Shown: positions 25,929 through 33,984 of the stretch, piece after piece
How the letters are laid out: each line of letters opens with the position of its first letter
Position numbering within the stretch: the first letter of the stretch is position 1
NCBI RefSeq assembly: GCF_000697965.2
Contig: NZ_CP015881.1
Coordinates: forward strand, 1,351,501 to 1,415,500
DNA: 64,000 bases
From: Ensifer adhaerens
Lineage (GTDB): Bacteria; Pseudomonadota; Alphaproteobacteria; Rhizobiales; Rhizobiaceae
Reading direction: 5' to 3'
The notes under the pieces: model-generated
Database searches by the model: none
What the model was told of the DNA's origin: nothing
What the model saw: only the letters and a program-made list of their open reading frames with translations
Position numbers and translations under genes: made by a program

Positions 25929-26786
25929 TCAAAAGGCGCGCCAGCAGACCTGTGACAGCTTGCCGATGGTTTCGAGCGCGATGGTGTAGCCGGGCGTGCC
26001 GTCGGGCATCAGCGCGGGTACGCCGTCGGTGAAGGCGGCGATCGCATAGAGCGGCTTGCCGTCGCGATAGACGACGCCGGCATCCATGCGGCCGCGTTTG
26101 CCGCGACCCCCCTTGCAGGCGACGACCGTATCGAAGGGCAGCCGCGAGCGGATGCCATAGCGCAAAACCTGGTTCTTCAGCGTCTGCACAGCGAAGGCGG
26201 CGAGCTCGACCGTGATGCCAAGCCTGGCGGCAGCAGCGGCATCGTGCTCGGCGGCGAGGATCAGTTCCAGCAGCATCACCTGGTCGGCAGCCGTCGTCGT
26301 CGTGACGTCGGCCAGCGAATGATCGGGTTTGAGCGCCAGCGGCGGAATGAGGAAGCGATGGTGCGTGCCCACCATGCCGAGCGCCTTGCAATAGCCGTCG
26401 ACCTCTTCAAGCGTCAGCCGCTCGAACACCATCTTGGTGCAGACATTGTCGCTCAGAACCATCATGCCGACGATCGCGTCGCGCAGCGAAATGACGATTC
26501 CAGGCGTCAGGTAGCGGAACATGCCGCTCGCCACTTCCTGGGCGAGCCGTGCTTCGTAGGTGATGCGCTCGTCAAGATGAAGCCGGCCTTCTGCCACCGC
26601 CTTCAGCGCCGCCATCATGATCGAGGTTTTGCGGGTGCTGGCAGATGGTGTTTCCTCACCCTCGCCACGGCCGATGGTTTCACCGGTCTGGAGATTGCGC
26701 ACGAGGAAGCGGGTGACGAAGGGCTCCGCGTCGGCGATCGCGTGGAGTTCGGCCGCGATCGCACCGGTCTTGATTTCCGTGCTCAT
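25929..26786 (-). CDS. Class A beta-lactamase-like serine hydrolase without signal peptide
   Basis: 285 residues from ATG 26786, one base after the stop of the ATPase gene; the frame is open to 26891 but that would overlap the ATPase. Serine beta-lactamase/DD-peptidase motifs are in order: SxxK as S50-T-R-K53, SDN at 112-114 and KGG at 225-227. The VTTTTAADQVMLL stretch also matches the class A region after the omega loop, but I do not see a clear Glu166 equivalent. There is no export signal, so the protein is likely cytoplasmic, unlike true beta-lactamases. Placed in a peptide-uptake operon, it probably opens an amide or lactam-like bond in the imported substrate. Confidence 0.88.
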   Translation of the reverse strand: MSTEIKTGAIAAELHAIADAEPFVTRFLVRNLQTGETIGRGEGEETPSASTRKTSIMMAALKAVAEGRLHLDERITYEARLAQEVASGMFRYLTPGIVISLRDAIVGMMVLSDNVCTKMVFERLTLEEVDGYCKALGMVGTHHRFLIPPLALKPDHSLADVTTTTAADQVMLLELILAAEHDAAAAARLGITVELAAFAVQTLKNQVLRYGIRSRLPFDTVVACKGGRGKRGRMDAGVVYRDGKPLYAIAAFTDGVPALMPDGTPGYTIALETIGKLSQVCWRAF

Positions 26787-26787
26787 C

Positions 26788-28416
26788 TCAGGCCTCCAGC
26801 CGCCATTTGAGGGTGACGCCACCGGTCTGGTTGAGATCGAGCGCCGGGATCGCCGAAAGCAGCTTGCGGGTATAGGCATCCTTCGGCGCATCGAAGATCC
26901 GGTCGCGGTCGCCTTCTTCGATGATGCGCCCGTCCTGCATGACGATGACGCGGTCGGCGACCTGCTCGACGACGCCGAGGTCGTGGCTGATGAACAGGCA
27001 CGAGAAGCCGTAGCGCTTCTGCAGGTTCGAGAAGAGTTCCAGCACCTGAGAGCGAACGGTTACGTCGAGCGCCGACACCGGCTCGTCGGCGATCAGGAAT
27101 TTTGGCCGCCGTGCGATGGCGCGGGCGATAGCCACACGCTGGCGCTGGCCGCCCGAGAGCTCATGCGGATAGCGATTGGCGAAATCGGCGCTGAGCCCGA
27201 CTTCCTCAAGCGTTTCGAGCGCACGGCGACGCTTGGCCGGCGTATCGAGGTCCGGCACCAGCCGCAGCGCTTCCTCGACGAGCGCCTGAATGGTCATGCG
27301 CGGATCGAGCGACGAATAGGGATCCTGGAAGACCATCTGGCAGTTCAGCCTATAATCGCGCCAGTCGGCGCTGCGCTCGCGGCCCTGGAACAGGATGTCG
27401 CCTTCGGCCTGCTGGACGAGGCCTGCGATGGTGCGGCCGAGCGTCGTCTTGCCAGAGCCGGAACCGCCGACCAGTGCCACGACCTCGCCGACATGGATAT
27501 CGACGCTGACGCCGTGCAGCGCGCGCTTCGGCTCGTGCCTGCGGAAGAGACCCTTGCGGCCGGGATACTCGACGACAATATTGCGCGCCGAAACCATCGG
27601 CGTGCGGGTCATGTCGAGCTCACGCGCAGCACCACGGAACGGCAGCGACGAAAGCAGCTTGCGGGTATAGGGATGCTGCGGTGCTTGCAGGATCTCCTCG
27701 GTCAGCCCCTGCTCGACGACGACGCCCTTTTCCATCACCACGAAACGGTTGGTGTAGCGGGCGACCATCGGCAGGTCGTGGCTGATGAGCAGCACTGCAG
27801 TGCCCTCGGCCTGGGTCAACTCGACCATCAGCTCCATGACGTCGCGCTGGACGACGGCATCGAGCGCGGTCGTCGGCTCGTCTGCGATCAGCAAGGCTGG
27901 CTTCAACAGCATCACCGAGGCGAGCATGATGCGCTGGCGCATGCCGCCGGAGAACTCGTGCGGATAGGCGGTCAACGCCCGCTCCGGCTCGCGTATGCCG
28001 ACGCGACCAAGCATCGAGAGGATCGCCGTGCGGCGCTCCTCGACCGACATCTTTGTGTGCAGGATCAGCCCTTCCTCGAGCTGCCGGCCGATGGTCATCG
28101 ACGGGTTGAGCGAGGTCATCGGCTCCTGGAAGACGACGCCGACCTCCCCGCCGCGAAGCTGGCGGAGATCCCGGTCCTTCATGCCGAGCACATCCTTACC
28201 CCGGTAGAGGATCGTGCCGCCGATACGGCGGACGGCCGGCGGAATGAGCCCGATGATCGCGCGTGTCGCCAGTGTCTTGCCGGAGCCGCTTTCGCCGACG
28301 ATGCCGACGATTTCGCCGGGCGCGACGTCAAAGCTGACGTTCTTCACTACCTGGTTGCCGGAGTGAGTGACGGCAAGCGAAAGGCGCTGGACACTGAGAA
28401 GAGGATTGCCGGTCAT
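26788..28416 (-). CDS. Fused two-domain peptide ABC transporter ATPase (DppD-DppF type)
   Basis: 542-residue cytoplasmic ATPase with two ABC domains in one chain. Domain 1 (about 1-265) has GESGSGKT, a signature in [11 protein letters not shown], and [12 protein letters not shown]. Domain 2 (about 275-542) has [26 protein letters not shown] and [12 protein letters not shown]. Each ends with the oligopeptide-type C-terminal extension ([12 protein letters not shown] and [12 protein letters not shown]). It overlaps the permease gene upstream by 4 bases and touches the serine hydrolase gene downstream. This replaces separate dppD and dppF subunits. Confidence 0.94.
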   Translation of the reverse strand: MTGNPLLSVQRLSLAVTHSGNQVVKNVSFDVAPGEIVGIVGESGSGKTLATRAIIGLIPPAVRRIGGTILYRGKDVLGMKDRDLRQLRGGEVGVVFQEPMTSLNPSMTIGRQLEEGLILHTKMSVEERRTAILSMLGRVGIREPERALTAYPHEFSGGMRQRIMLASVMLLKPALLIADEPTTALDAVVQRDVMELMVELTQAEGTAVLLISHDLPMVARYTNRFVVMEKGVVVEQGLTEEILQAPQHPYTRKLLSSLPFRGAARELDMTRTPMVSARNIVVEYPGRKGLFRRHEPKRALHGVSVDIHVGEVVALVGGSGSGKTTLGRTIAGLVQQAEGDILFQGRERSADWRDYRLNCQMVFQDPYSSLDPRMTIQALVEEALRLVPDLDTPAKRRRALETLEEVGLSADFANRYPHELSGGQRQRVAIARAIARRPKFLIADEPVSALDVTVRSQVLELFSNLQKRYGFSCLFISHDLGVVEQVADRVIVMQDGRIIEEGDRDRIFDAPKDAYTRKLLSAIPALDLNQTGGVTLKWRLEA

Positions 28417-29231
28417 TTCAGGCCTCGCATGCGGGGGTCGAGACGGTCGCGTAGCGCGTCGCCCAGAAGGTTGATGCCGAGCAAAGTGAGAGCGATGCAG
28501 AGACCGGGGAAGAAACCGAGCCAGACGGCCTGTTCTATGAAGGGGCGGCCGGCGGCGAGCATGTTTCCCCAGGTGGGTGCCGGTGGCGGCACGCCGAGAC
28601 CGAGGAAGGAAAGCGCGCTTTCCGAGAGGATCGCCCAGCCGAACATCGAGGTGGCAAGCACCGTGATCGGCGCGACGCAGTTCGGCAGGATATGGCGCAG
28701 CATCGTATATATCTCGCCATTGCCCATCACCCGCGACGCCTCGATGAACTCGCGTTCGCGCAGCGACAGCACCGCTCCGCGCACCACGCGGGCCATTGAC
28801 GGCGTATAGGCGATGCCGAGCGCGAAGATGATGCCGTACTGGTTGGCGCCGAAGACGGCGAGCAGGCCGAGCGCCAGCAGGATGCCGGGGAAGGCCAGGA
28901 GCGCGTTGTTGATCGCCATGATCACGCCATCGACCCAGCCGCGCGCATAGCCGCTGACGATGCCGATGAAGGTGCCGAAGACGACGGCGAAGGTGACGGT
29001 CAGGAAGCCGATCCAGACGCTGGCACGGGCGCCGACCATCAGGCGGCTGGCGACATCGCGGCCGAACTCGTCGGTGCCGAGCCAGTGCGCTGCACCGGGT
29101 GCGGCAAGCCGCGCGGTGAAGCCGAGCGCCATCGGATCATAAGGCGTCCAGAAAAGGCCGATGAGGGCGGTGATGACCAGCAGGCCGATCAGGCCGCCGC
29201 CGATGGCGCCGTTGAAAGTGAGCTTTCTCAT
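28413..29231 (-). CDS. Peptide ABC transporter permease (DppC/OppC type)
   Basis: 272-residue inner-membrane permease. The N terminus has the OppC-type TM and LGTDEFGRDVASRLMVGAR motif; five further membrane segments follow, and the EAA loop reads EASRVMGNGEIYTMLRHILPN. The C terminus GINLLGDALRDRLDPRMRG is the hallmark of this subfamily. It overlaps both the upstream permease and the downstream ATPase genes by 4 bases, showing tight translational coupling. Confidence 0.94.
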   Translation of the reverse strand: MRKLTFNGAIGGGLIGLLVITALIGLFWTPYDPMALGFTARLAAPGAAHWLGTDEFGRDVASRLMVGARASVWIGFLTVTFAVVFGTFIGIVSGYARGWVDGVIMAINNALLAFPGILLALGLLAVFGANQYGIIFALGIAYTPSMARVVRGAVLSLREREFIEASRVMGNGEIYTMLRHILPNCVAPITVLATSMFGWAILSESALSFLGLGVPPPAPTWGNMLAAGRPFIEQAVWLGFFPGLCIALTLLGINLLGDALRDRLDPRMRGLK

Positions 29232-30172
29232 TCTGCCACCACCCGCGGATCGAAGAGAGGATAGAGGAGGTCGACCACCAGATTGACGACGACATAGGAG
29301 AAGGCGACGAGCAGCAGGCAGCCCTGGATCACCGGATAGTCGCGCTGGAAGATCGCATCGACCATTAGACGGCCAAGACCCGGAATGGTGAACACCGTCT
29401 CGATGACGGCGATGCCGCCGAGCAGGTTGCCGAGGATCAGGCCAATCATCGTCCAGGTCGGGCCGAAGGCGTTCTTGAAGGCGTGGCGCCAGAGAACGGC
29501 ACTTTCCGAAAGCCCCTTGGCACGGGCATGGGTGATGTAATCGAGCCGCAGCACTTCGAGCGTAGAGGCGCGGGCCATGCGGATGATCACGCCCATCTCG
29601 TGGATGACAAGCGTCATGACCGGCAGCACCAGATAGAGAAGGCCGGCCTTCCAGTTCTCCGAGATCGGCACGTAGCCAAGCACCGGCAGCCAGCCGAGCT
29701 TCAGGCCGAAGGCGAGCAGCAAGAGAAGACCGAGCCAGAAGGTTGGGATCGACAGAAGCACGGTCGCCGAACCGACAAGCGCCAGGTCGGTCAGGCTGTT
29801 CTGCCGCCAGGCGGCGATGACGCCGGCCGGAACCGCGATCAGGCTCGCGAGAAGCACGGCGATGACGACGATTTCGGCGCTGACGAAGAAGCGGCTGACG
29901 ACCAGATGCAGCACCGGCTCGCCGGTGACGATCGAGGTGCCGAAATCGCCGGAGAGGATGTTGCCGGCCCAGATGACGAATTGCTCCGGGATGCTGCGGT
30001 CGAGACCGAGCTCCGCGCGCAACGCGGCAATCTGCTGCGGTTCGGCCATATCGCCGAGCATCAGCGCTGCCGGATCACCGGGAATGAGGCGGATAAGCGT
30101 GAAGACGGCAACCGAGACGATCACGATCGTCGGTATCGCCATCACGAGACGATTGAGAATGAATTTGATCAT
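29228..30172 (-). CDS. Peptide ABC transporter permease (DppB/OppB type)
   Basis: 314-residue inner-membrane permease, first gene of the operon. ATG 30172 is chosen over the longer frame to 30292 because it follows GGGGAACCC and starts with the family N terminus MIKFILNRLVMAIPTIVIVS, followed by FTLIRLIPGDPAALMLG. Five more membrane segments follow; the EAA-type loop is LDYITHARAKGLSES, and the end is LVVDLLYPLFDPRV. Upstream, 30173-30300 is A+T rich, with a -10-like CATAAT on the minus strand near 30277. Confidence 0.93.
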   Translation of the reverse strand: MIKFILNRLVMAIPTIVIVSVAVFTLIRLIPGDPAALMLGDMAEPQQIAALRAELGLDRSIPEQFVIWAGNILSGDFGTSIVTGEPVLHLVVSRFFVSAEIVVIAVLLASLIAVPAGVIAAWRQNSLTDLALVGSATVLLSIPTFWLGLLLLLAFGLKLGWLPVLGYVPISENWKAGLLYLVLPVMTLVIHEMGVIIRMARASTLEVLRLDYITHARAKGLSESAVLWRHAFKNAFGPTWTMIGLILGNLLGGIAVIETVFTIPGLGRLMVDAIFQRDYPVIQGCLLLVAFSYVVVNLVVDLLYPLFDPRVVAE

Positions 30173-30357
30173 GGGTTCCCCGTACTGAGGCAGGCCGCAC
30201 GCGTTACCGCGATTCTCCTGCCCGTCGGCTCTCTTGTTGCAGGGACTATGATCGATTGGAAAAAATCGCGCAATATTATGAGTAAATGTCATACATCTAT
30301 GAAAAGGGCATGCAACTTCATCGCGACCGGGTGGGCGCTGCCCGGCTGCTCGCTGGC

Positions 30358-30389
30358 GAGGAAGCCGGCGCGATCGCGCCGGCTTCCTC
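30358..30389 (-). terminator. 32-bp perfect palindrome at the end of the monooxygenase gene
   Basis: Arms GAGGAAGCCGGCGCGA and TCGCGCCGGCTTCCTC pair completely, with the centre at 30373.5, and the sequence overlaps the TGA stop of the leftward monooxygenase gene. No clear T run follows. It probably ends or slows that transcript just before the oligopeptide operon promoter. Confidence 0.65.
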
Positions 30390-31506
30390 AGGTCAGATGA
30401 AGAAAATCGGCCAGTTCGCGGGCGGCAGCGCCTCCTGCCCGGTTCGCACCGATGGTGGAAGCCGACGGCCCGTAGCCGACGAGATGGATGCGCGGGTCTT
30501 TTGCCACCTGAGTCGCCAGCCGACCGGTCATCAGGATACCGCCGTCAGCATTGCGCAGTTGCAGCGGCGCCAGGTGATCGAGCGCGCTTCTGAAGCCGGT
30601 GCTCCAGAGGATGACGTCGACGGCCAGTTCGCGCCCGTCGGACCAGCGCACGCCGTTTTCGGTCATTTCGGCAAACATCGGCTGGCGCTCGAGCGCGCCG
30701 CGTGCACGTGCGGCCATGATCGCAGGTGTCACCGGAATGCCCGTCACCGAGACGACCGAGCCCGGCGGCAGGCCGCGGCGAACCCGGTCCTCGACCATGG
30801 CTACGGCGGCGCGTCCAACCTCTGGCGTAAACGGTTCGTCGCGGAAGGCCGGCTCCTCCCGCGTTACCCACGTGGTCGATGTCACCTGCGATATTTCATC
30901 GAGCAGCTGGATGGCGGAGATGCCGCCGCCGACGACCAGCACATGCTGCCCCGCGAATTGCGCTGCCGACTGATAATCCTTCGTGTGCAGCTGGTGCCCC
31001 TTGAAGCGCTCCGCTCCCGGATAGGGCGGGATATAGGGGGCCTCCCAGGTGCCGGTCGCGTTGATGATGCCGCGGGCAGCATAAGCCCCGTCGTCCGTCT
31101 CGACCCTGAAGCGCTCGCCCCGGTCACACACGACCTTGACGGCCACCGCCCGGCGGACCGGCAGACCGAATGCCTTCTCATAGGCGCCGTAATACTGCGG
31201 CACGGCGACGGCCGCGTGAACCTCGCCCTTGCTGGTATCGACCGCTTCGGAAAATCTCATGCCGGGAAGATCGTGAATACCGTTGACCGTATTCAAGGTC
31301 AGCGACGGCCAGCGAAACTGCCAGGCCCCGCCCGGCTGCGGCGACCGGTCGATGACGACATATTGCCTGTGAGGCGCCAGCCCGAGCCGGCCCAGGTGAT
31401 AGGCCGAAGACAATCCCGCCTGCCCGGCGCCGATGACGACGATGTCGATCTTGCGGGCCACGCGCGCATGCGTTTCGACATCGACAGGCTGAGCCGCATC
31501 CGTCAT
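30388..31506 (-). CDS. Flavin-containing monooxygenase-like NAD(P)/FAD oxidoreductase
   Basis: 372-residue cytoplasmic flavoenzyme. The FAD-binding site VVIGAGQAGLSSAYHLG lies near residue 24, followed by SPQPGGAWQFRW, and a second nucleotide site HVLVVGGGISAIQLLDE near 170 for NADPH. The layout fits FMO/CzcO-type oxidoreductases, which oxygenate nitrogen, sulfur or ketone substrates. It faces left next to the sulfoxide reductase gene and stops inside a strong palindrome. A role in sulfur-compound oxidation is suggested only by the neighbourhood. Confidence 0.88.
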   Translation of the reverse strand: MTDAAQPVDVETHARVARKIDIVVIGAGQAGLSSAYHLGRLGLAPHRQYVVIDRSPQPGGAWQFRWPSLTLNTVNGIHDLPGMRFSEAVDTSKGEVHAAVAVPQYYGAYEKAFGLPVRRAVAVKVVCDRGERFRVETDDGAYAARGIINATGTWEAPYIPPYPGAERFKGHQLHTKDYQSAAQFAGQHVLVVGGGISAIQLLDEISQVTSTTWVTREEPAFRDEPFTPEVGRAAVAMVEDRVRRGLPPGSVVSVTGIPVTPAIMAARARGALERQPMFAEMTENGVRWSDGRELAVDVILWSTGFRSALDHLAPLQLRNADGGILMTGRLATQVAKDPRIHLVGYGPSASTIGANRAGGAAARELADFLHLT

Positions 31507-31563
31507 GGTGCGGCCCGAAGCAAAAGCCTGTCAGTCCTTGCCAGATCATCCACGGCGGCGGCC

Positions 31564-32052
31564 CTATGCAATTGCCGCTGCGAAGATCGCCGCAAGTTTT
31601 TCGATGCCGATCTGGTCGTCGCGGTCGAAGCGTGCAGGCTCCGGGCTGTCGAGATCGATGACGCCGATCACCCGGCCGTCACGCCGCACCGGAACCACGA
31701 GTTCCGAGCGCGAGGCCGCATCGCAGGCGATGTGCCCCGGAAAGGCATGGACGTCTTCCACAAGGATCGAGCGGTCTTCCTTGACGGCCGTTCCGCAGAC
31801 CCCGCGGCCGACGGCGATGCGCACACAGGCAGGCTTGCCCTGGAACGGTCCCAGCACGAGTTCGTCGTCGGTTTCGAGGAAATAAAACCCCGCCCAATTG
31901 AGGCTCGGCATGGTCTGGAACATCAGCGCCGACGTATTGGCCGCGTTGGCGATCAGGTTCGGCTCGCCATGAAGCAGCGATTCGAGCTGCTGGGCCAACT
32001 CCGCATAGAAAGCGCGCTTGTCGCCTGTGTCGATGGTGGCTGCCTGAAACAT
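31564..32052 (-). CDS. msrC: Free methionine-R-sulfoxide reductase (GAF-domain fRMsr)
   Basis: 162 residues from ATG 32052; the longer frame to 32145 adds residues with no family match. Reduces free methionine-R-sulfoxide using thioredoxin. The GAF domain has the family pattern NWAGFYFL, GPFQGKPACVRI, GRGVCGTA and FPGHIACDA, with the three catalytic cysteines at C76, C86 and C110, spaced as in the E. coli enzyme (84, 94, 118). It sits between the FMO-like and LysR genes on the same strand. In this neighbourhood it fits with sulfur amino-acid repair. Confidence 0.9.
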   Translation of the reverse strand: MFQAATIDTGDKRAFYAELAQQLESLLHGEPNLIANAANTSALMFQTMPSLNWAGFYFLETDDELVLGPFQGKPACVRIAVGRGVCGTAVKEDRSILVEDVHAFPGHIACDAASRSELVVPVRRDGRVIGVIDLDSPEPARFDRDDQIGIEKLAAIFAAAIA

Positions 32053-32141
32053 GATCTTATCCGCTCTAATGTTCGTATCGGCCGGCAATGTAGTGTCGCG
32101 CCCGTCCCATTGCCAATGGCCGCAACCTTGAGGCCATTGTC

Positions 32142-33068
32142 TCACGGCTGCTGCGAAGCGGCGACCTGCCTTTTGAGGCAGTCAATCATGGCTTGGGCTG
32201 CAAGCGACAGCGGTACGCCAGCCGCCGTCGCGACGCCGAAATCCTGGGTGAGGTGCGGCGAAAACGGACGGATCTCGATCGGTAGGTGCCGGTGCAGATT
32301 GGCAAAGAAGCTGCTGATGATCGCGACCCCAAGGCCGTAGGCCGCGTAGGCGCAGGCCGAGCTGTTGCTGTGGGTCTCGATCTTGACCTTTTGCGGCACG
32401 CCGGCCTTGCGGAAGATCTCGTCGAGCATGACCCGCGTCGGCCGGCGGCGGCCGATCAGGATCAAGGGCACGCCGCGCAGTTCCTTCGGCGTCACGGTTT
32501 CGTGCTGCGAAAGCGTGTGCCCCTTTTCCATGACGCAGACGCTGAGGCCGGTTGCGACCGGCTGCATTTCGAGACCGGCGCTCAGCTGCCCCTCATAACG
32601 CAGGAAGCCGAAATCGATGATGCGCTGCTCGACGAGGCGGGCGATCGCAACGGTCGTGTCGAAGAAGGTTTCGACGCGCACGCCGGGAAAATCCTTGGCA
32701 TAGTCGGCGAGCATCGCCGGGGCGAAGGTCTCGGACATGCTGTTCGGCAGGCCGATGCGCACGACCTCTGGGCCGACTGCGCCGCTGCGCAGGTCCTGCG
32801 CCAGATTGGTGAACCGGTCGATGCCGAGCAAGATATGCTCCGCATCCTCGGCGAGCTTCATCGCCTCGGGCGTCGCAATCAGCCGGCCCTTGTCACGGGC
32901 AAAAAGCGTCAGCGACAGCTCTTCCTCGAGCTGCTGCAACAGCCGGCTGACGCCGGACTGGCTGAGCCCCATCGTCTTGGCGGCCGCAATCGTCGATCCG
33001 GTCGCCAACAGCGTGCGCAGCACTTCCAATTGTCGAAAATTCACGCCGCCCCCGGTCCGCTCGAACAT
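32142..33068 (-). CDS. LysR-family transcriptional regulator
   Basis: 308 residues. The N-terminal winged helix reads FRQLEVLRTLLATGSTIAAAK, then MGLSQSGVSRLLQQLEEEL, beginning about residue 10; the C-terminal part is the usual effector-binding domain (two alpha/beta lobes). The start ATG is preceded by GGGGAGAGC. It lies downstream of the small unknown gene 33202-33588 on the same strand, near the organosulfur genes, so it is a candidate regulator of those genes. The effector is unknown. Confidence 0.93.
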   Translation of the reverse strand: MFERTGGGVNFRQLEVLRTLLATGSTIAAAKTMGLSQSGVSRLLQQLEEELSLTLFARDKGRLIATPEAMKLAEDAEHILLGIDRFTNLAQDLRSGAVGPEVVRIGLPNSMSETFAPAMLADYAKDFPGVRVETFFDTTVAIARLVEQRIIDFGFLRYEGQLSAGLEMQPVATGLSVCVMEKGHTLSQHETVTPKELRGVPLILIGRRRPTRVMLDEIFRKAGVPQKVKIETHSNSSACAYAAYGLGVAIISSFFANLHRHLPIEIRPFSPHLTQDFGVATAAGVPLSLAAQAMIDCLKRQVAASQQP

Positions 33069-33163
33069 CCGCTTGCTCTCCCCTCGTGTTTACGGGAAGG
33101 CGATGCTTCAAGGAAGGGGTCGGCAAGGTGCGGGGAAATCCGTGACGGATACCCGCCGGGAAC

Positions 33164-33187
33164 GAGGAGCGCGCACGCGCGCTCCTC
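33164..33187 (-). terminator. Hairpin between the unknown gene and lysR
   Basis: Arms GAGGAGCGCG and CGCGCTCCTC with a CACG loop sit 15 bases after the stop of the leftward gene 33202-33588. There is no T run, so termination may be incomplete. Confidence 0.55.
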
Positions 33188-33201
33188 TGAGGTCACCGGT
33201 C

Positions 33202-33588
33202 TCACGCGCTGGCGTGGACCGGATGGTTGAAGCGGTCGGCGAAGATCTCGATCGAGCCGCGACCGAAGCTGCGCAGCTGCCGCCGCGTCAGCACCGACAT
33301 GACACGCGCGGCCGTCGAGACGGTCATGGCGTCGAGCGGCCCTTCACCGCTCCACGGCTTGTTCAGTCGGTCGGTTACGATGCCGATGAGGTTTGCCGGC
33401 ATGATGTCGCTGCAAGGTTTCATCCAGTCGAAGACCTCGCTGATGGGAATGCGCTTGCCTTCGAACGCAACGATGGGCTCGGGCATGTTGGCGCCCCAGT
33501 CATCATAGGCCTCCAGAGCATCACGAAACAGGTTCTGCAGCGTGATGGAGGCGTGCCCTTCATGGAGAGCAGGCAGGAAATTCGTCAT
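33202..33588 (-). CDS. Conserved-looking protein of unknown function, 128 residues
   Basis: I do not recognise the family. The reading frame is credible: a good ribosome site (GAAGGAGACACAA) precedes the ATG, the product starts MTNFLPALHEGHASITLQNL, and a hairpin follows the stop. The protein is soluble, with no signal peptide or membrane segment, a single Cys in DWMKPCSDIMPANLIG, and basic C-terminal third (LTRRQLRSFGRGS). Divergent from the SfnB-like gene and in front of lysR. A role in sulfur metabolism is only a guess from position. Confidence 0.72.
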   Translation of the reverse strand: MTNFLPALHEGHASITLQNLFRDALEAYDDWGANMPEPIVAFEGKRIPISEVFDWMKPCSDIMPANLIGIVTDRLNKPWSGEGPLDAMTVSTAARVMSVLTRRQLRSFGRGSIEIFADRFNHPVHASA

Positions 33589-33984
33589 TTGTGTCTCCTT
33601 CAGTGGTTAAGGCCGGGAAACGCGAATGGCCAATTCTGTCAGCATATGTTTGTGTTCGTGCCGGGTGGCCGATACTCTGGGGCCACACGACGGGTCAAAC
33701 TGCAGGCGATGAGGCAAATGCACAAATCGGGCGATGGTTCCCTGAGCCGCAGTCAATTTTGGCGGGAAATCGGTGAGCATACACGCCGCCGAGCATCACC
33801 AGGGTCCTCTTCCCTGGCCTTCCCCCGAATCGATCTTACCCATCCCGACCCGAAGGTAAACACCAAGTCGCCATCAAGGCCGAAACGAAATACTCAAATC
33901 GATAATTTCTATAGAATATACTATCTTACCCGATCAGGCCAGATAATTCACTGATATGCACCTCAATCGACAGGGAGCAGTCAC
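33589..33984. other. Intergenic control region upstream of the SfnB-like gene
   Basis: 396 bases between divergent genes. No convincing gene. The right end (33895-33960) is A+T rich and contains the perfect palindrome TTCTATAGAA at 33907-33916; its extended form TCTATAGAATA recurs upstream of the second SfnB/DszC-like gene (minus strand, 38030-38020). The left part holds only a good ribosome site for the unknown gene and no visible hairpin. Confidence 0.55.
33907..33918 (+). promoter_or_regulatory. TTCTATAGAATA motif upstream of SfnB-like gene
   Basis: A palindromic motif 66 bases before ATG 33985. Eleven bases (TCTATAGAATA) are identical, and in the same orientation to the gene, upstream of the monooxygenase gene that starts at 37985. 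It is a candidate operator or promoter element shared by the two organosulfur genes. Confidence 0.5.

Noticed and set aside
26617..28809. Rightward open frame of 730 codons across the fused ATPase and permease genes
   Set aside because: It is antisense to strongly supported ABC genes; composition is shadow-like and there is no ribosome site.
30286..32340. Rightward open frame of 684 codons across the monooxygenase and sulfoxide reductase genes
   Set aside because: It is antisense to two genes with clear active-site motifs; product shows no recognised domain.
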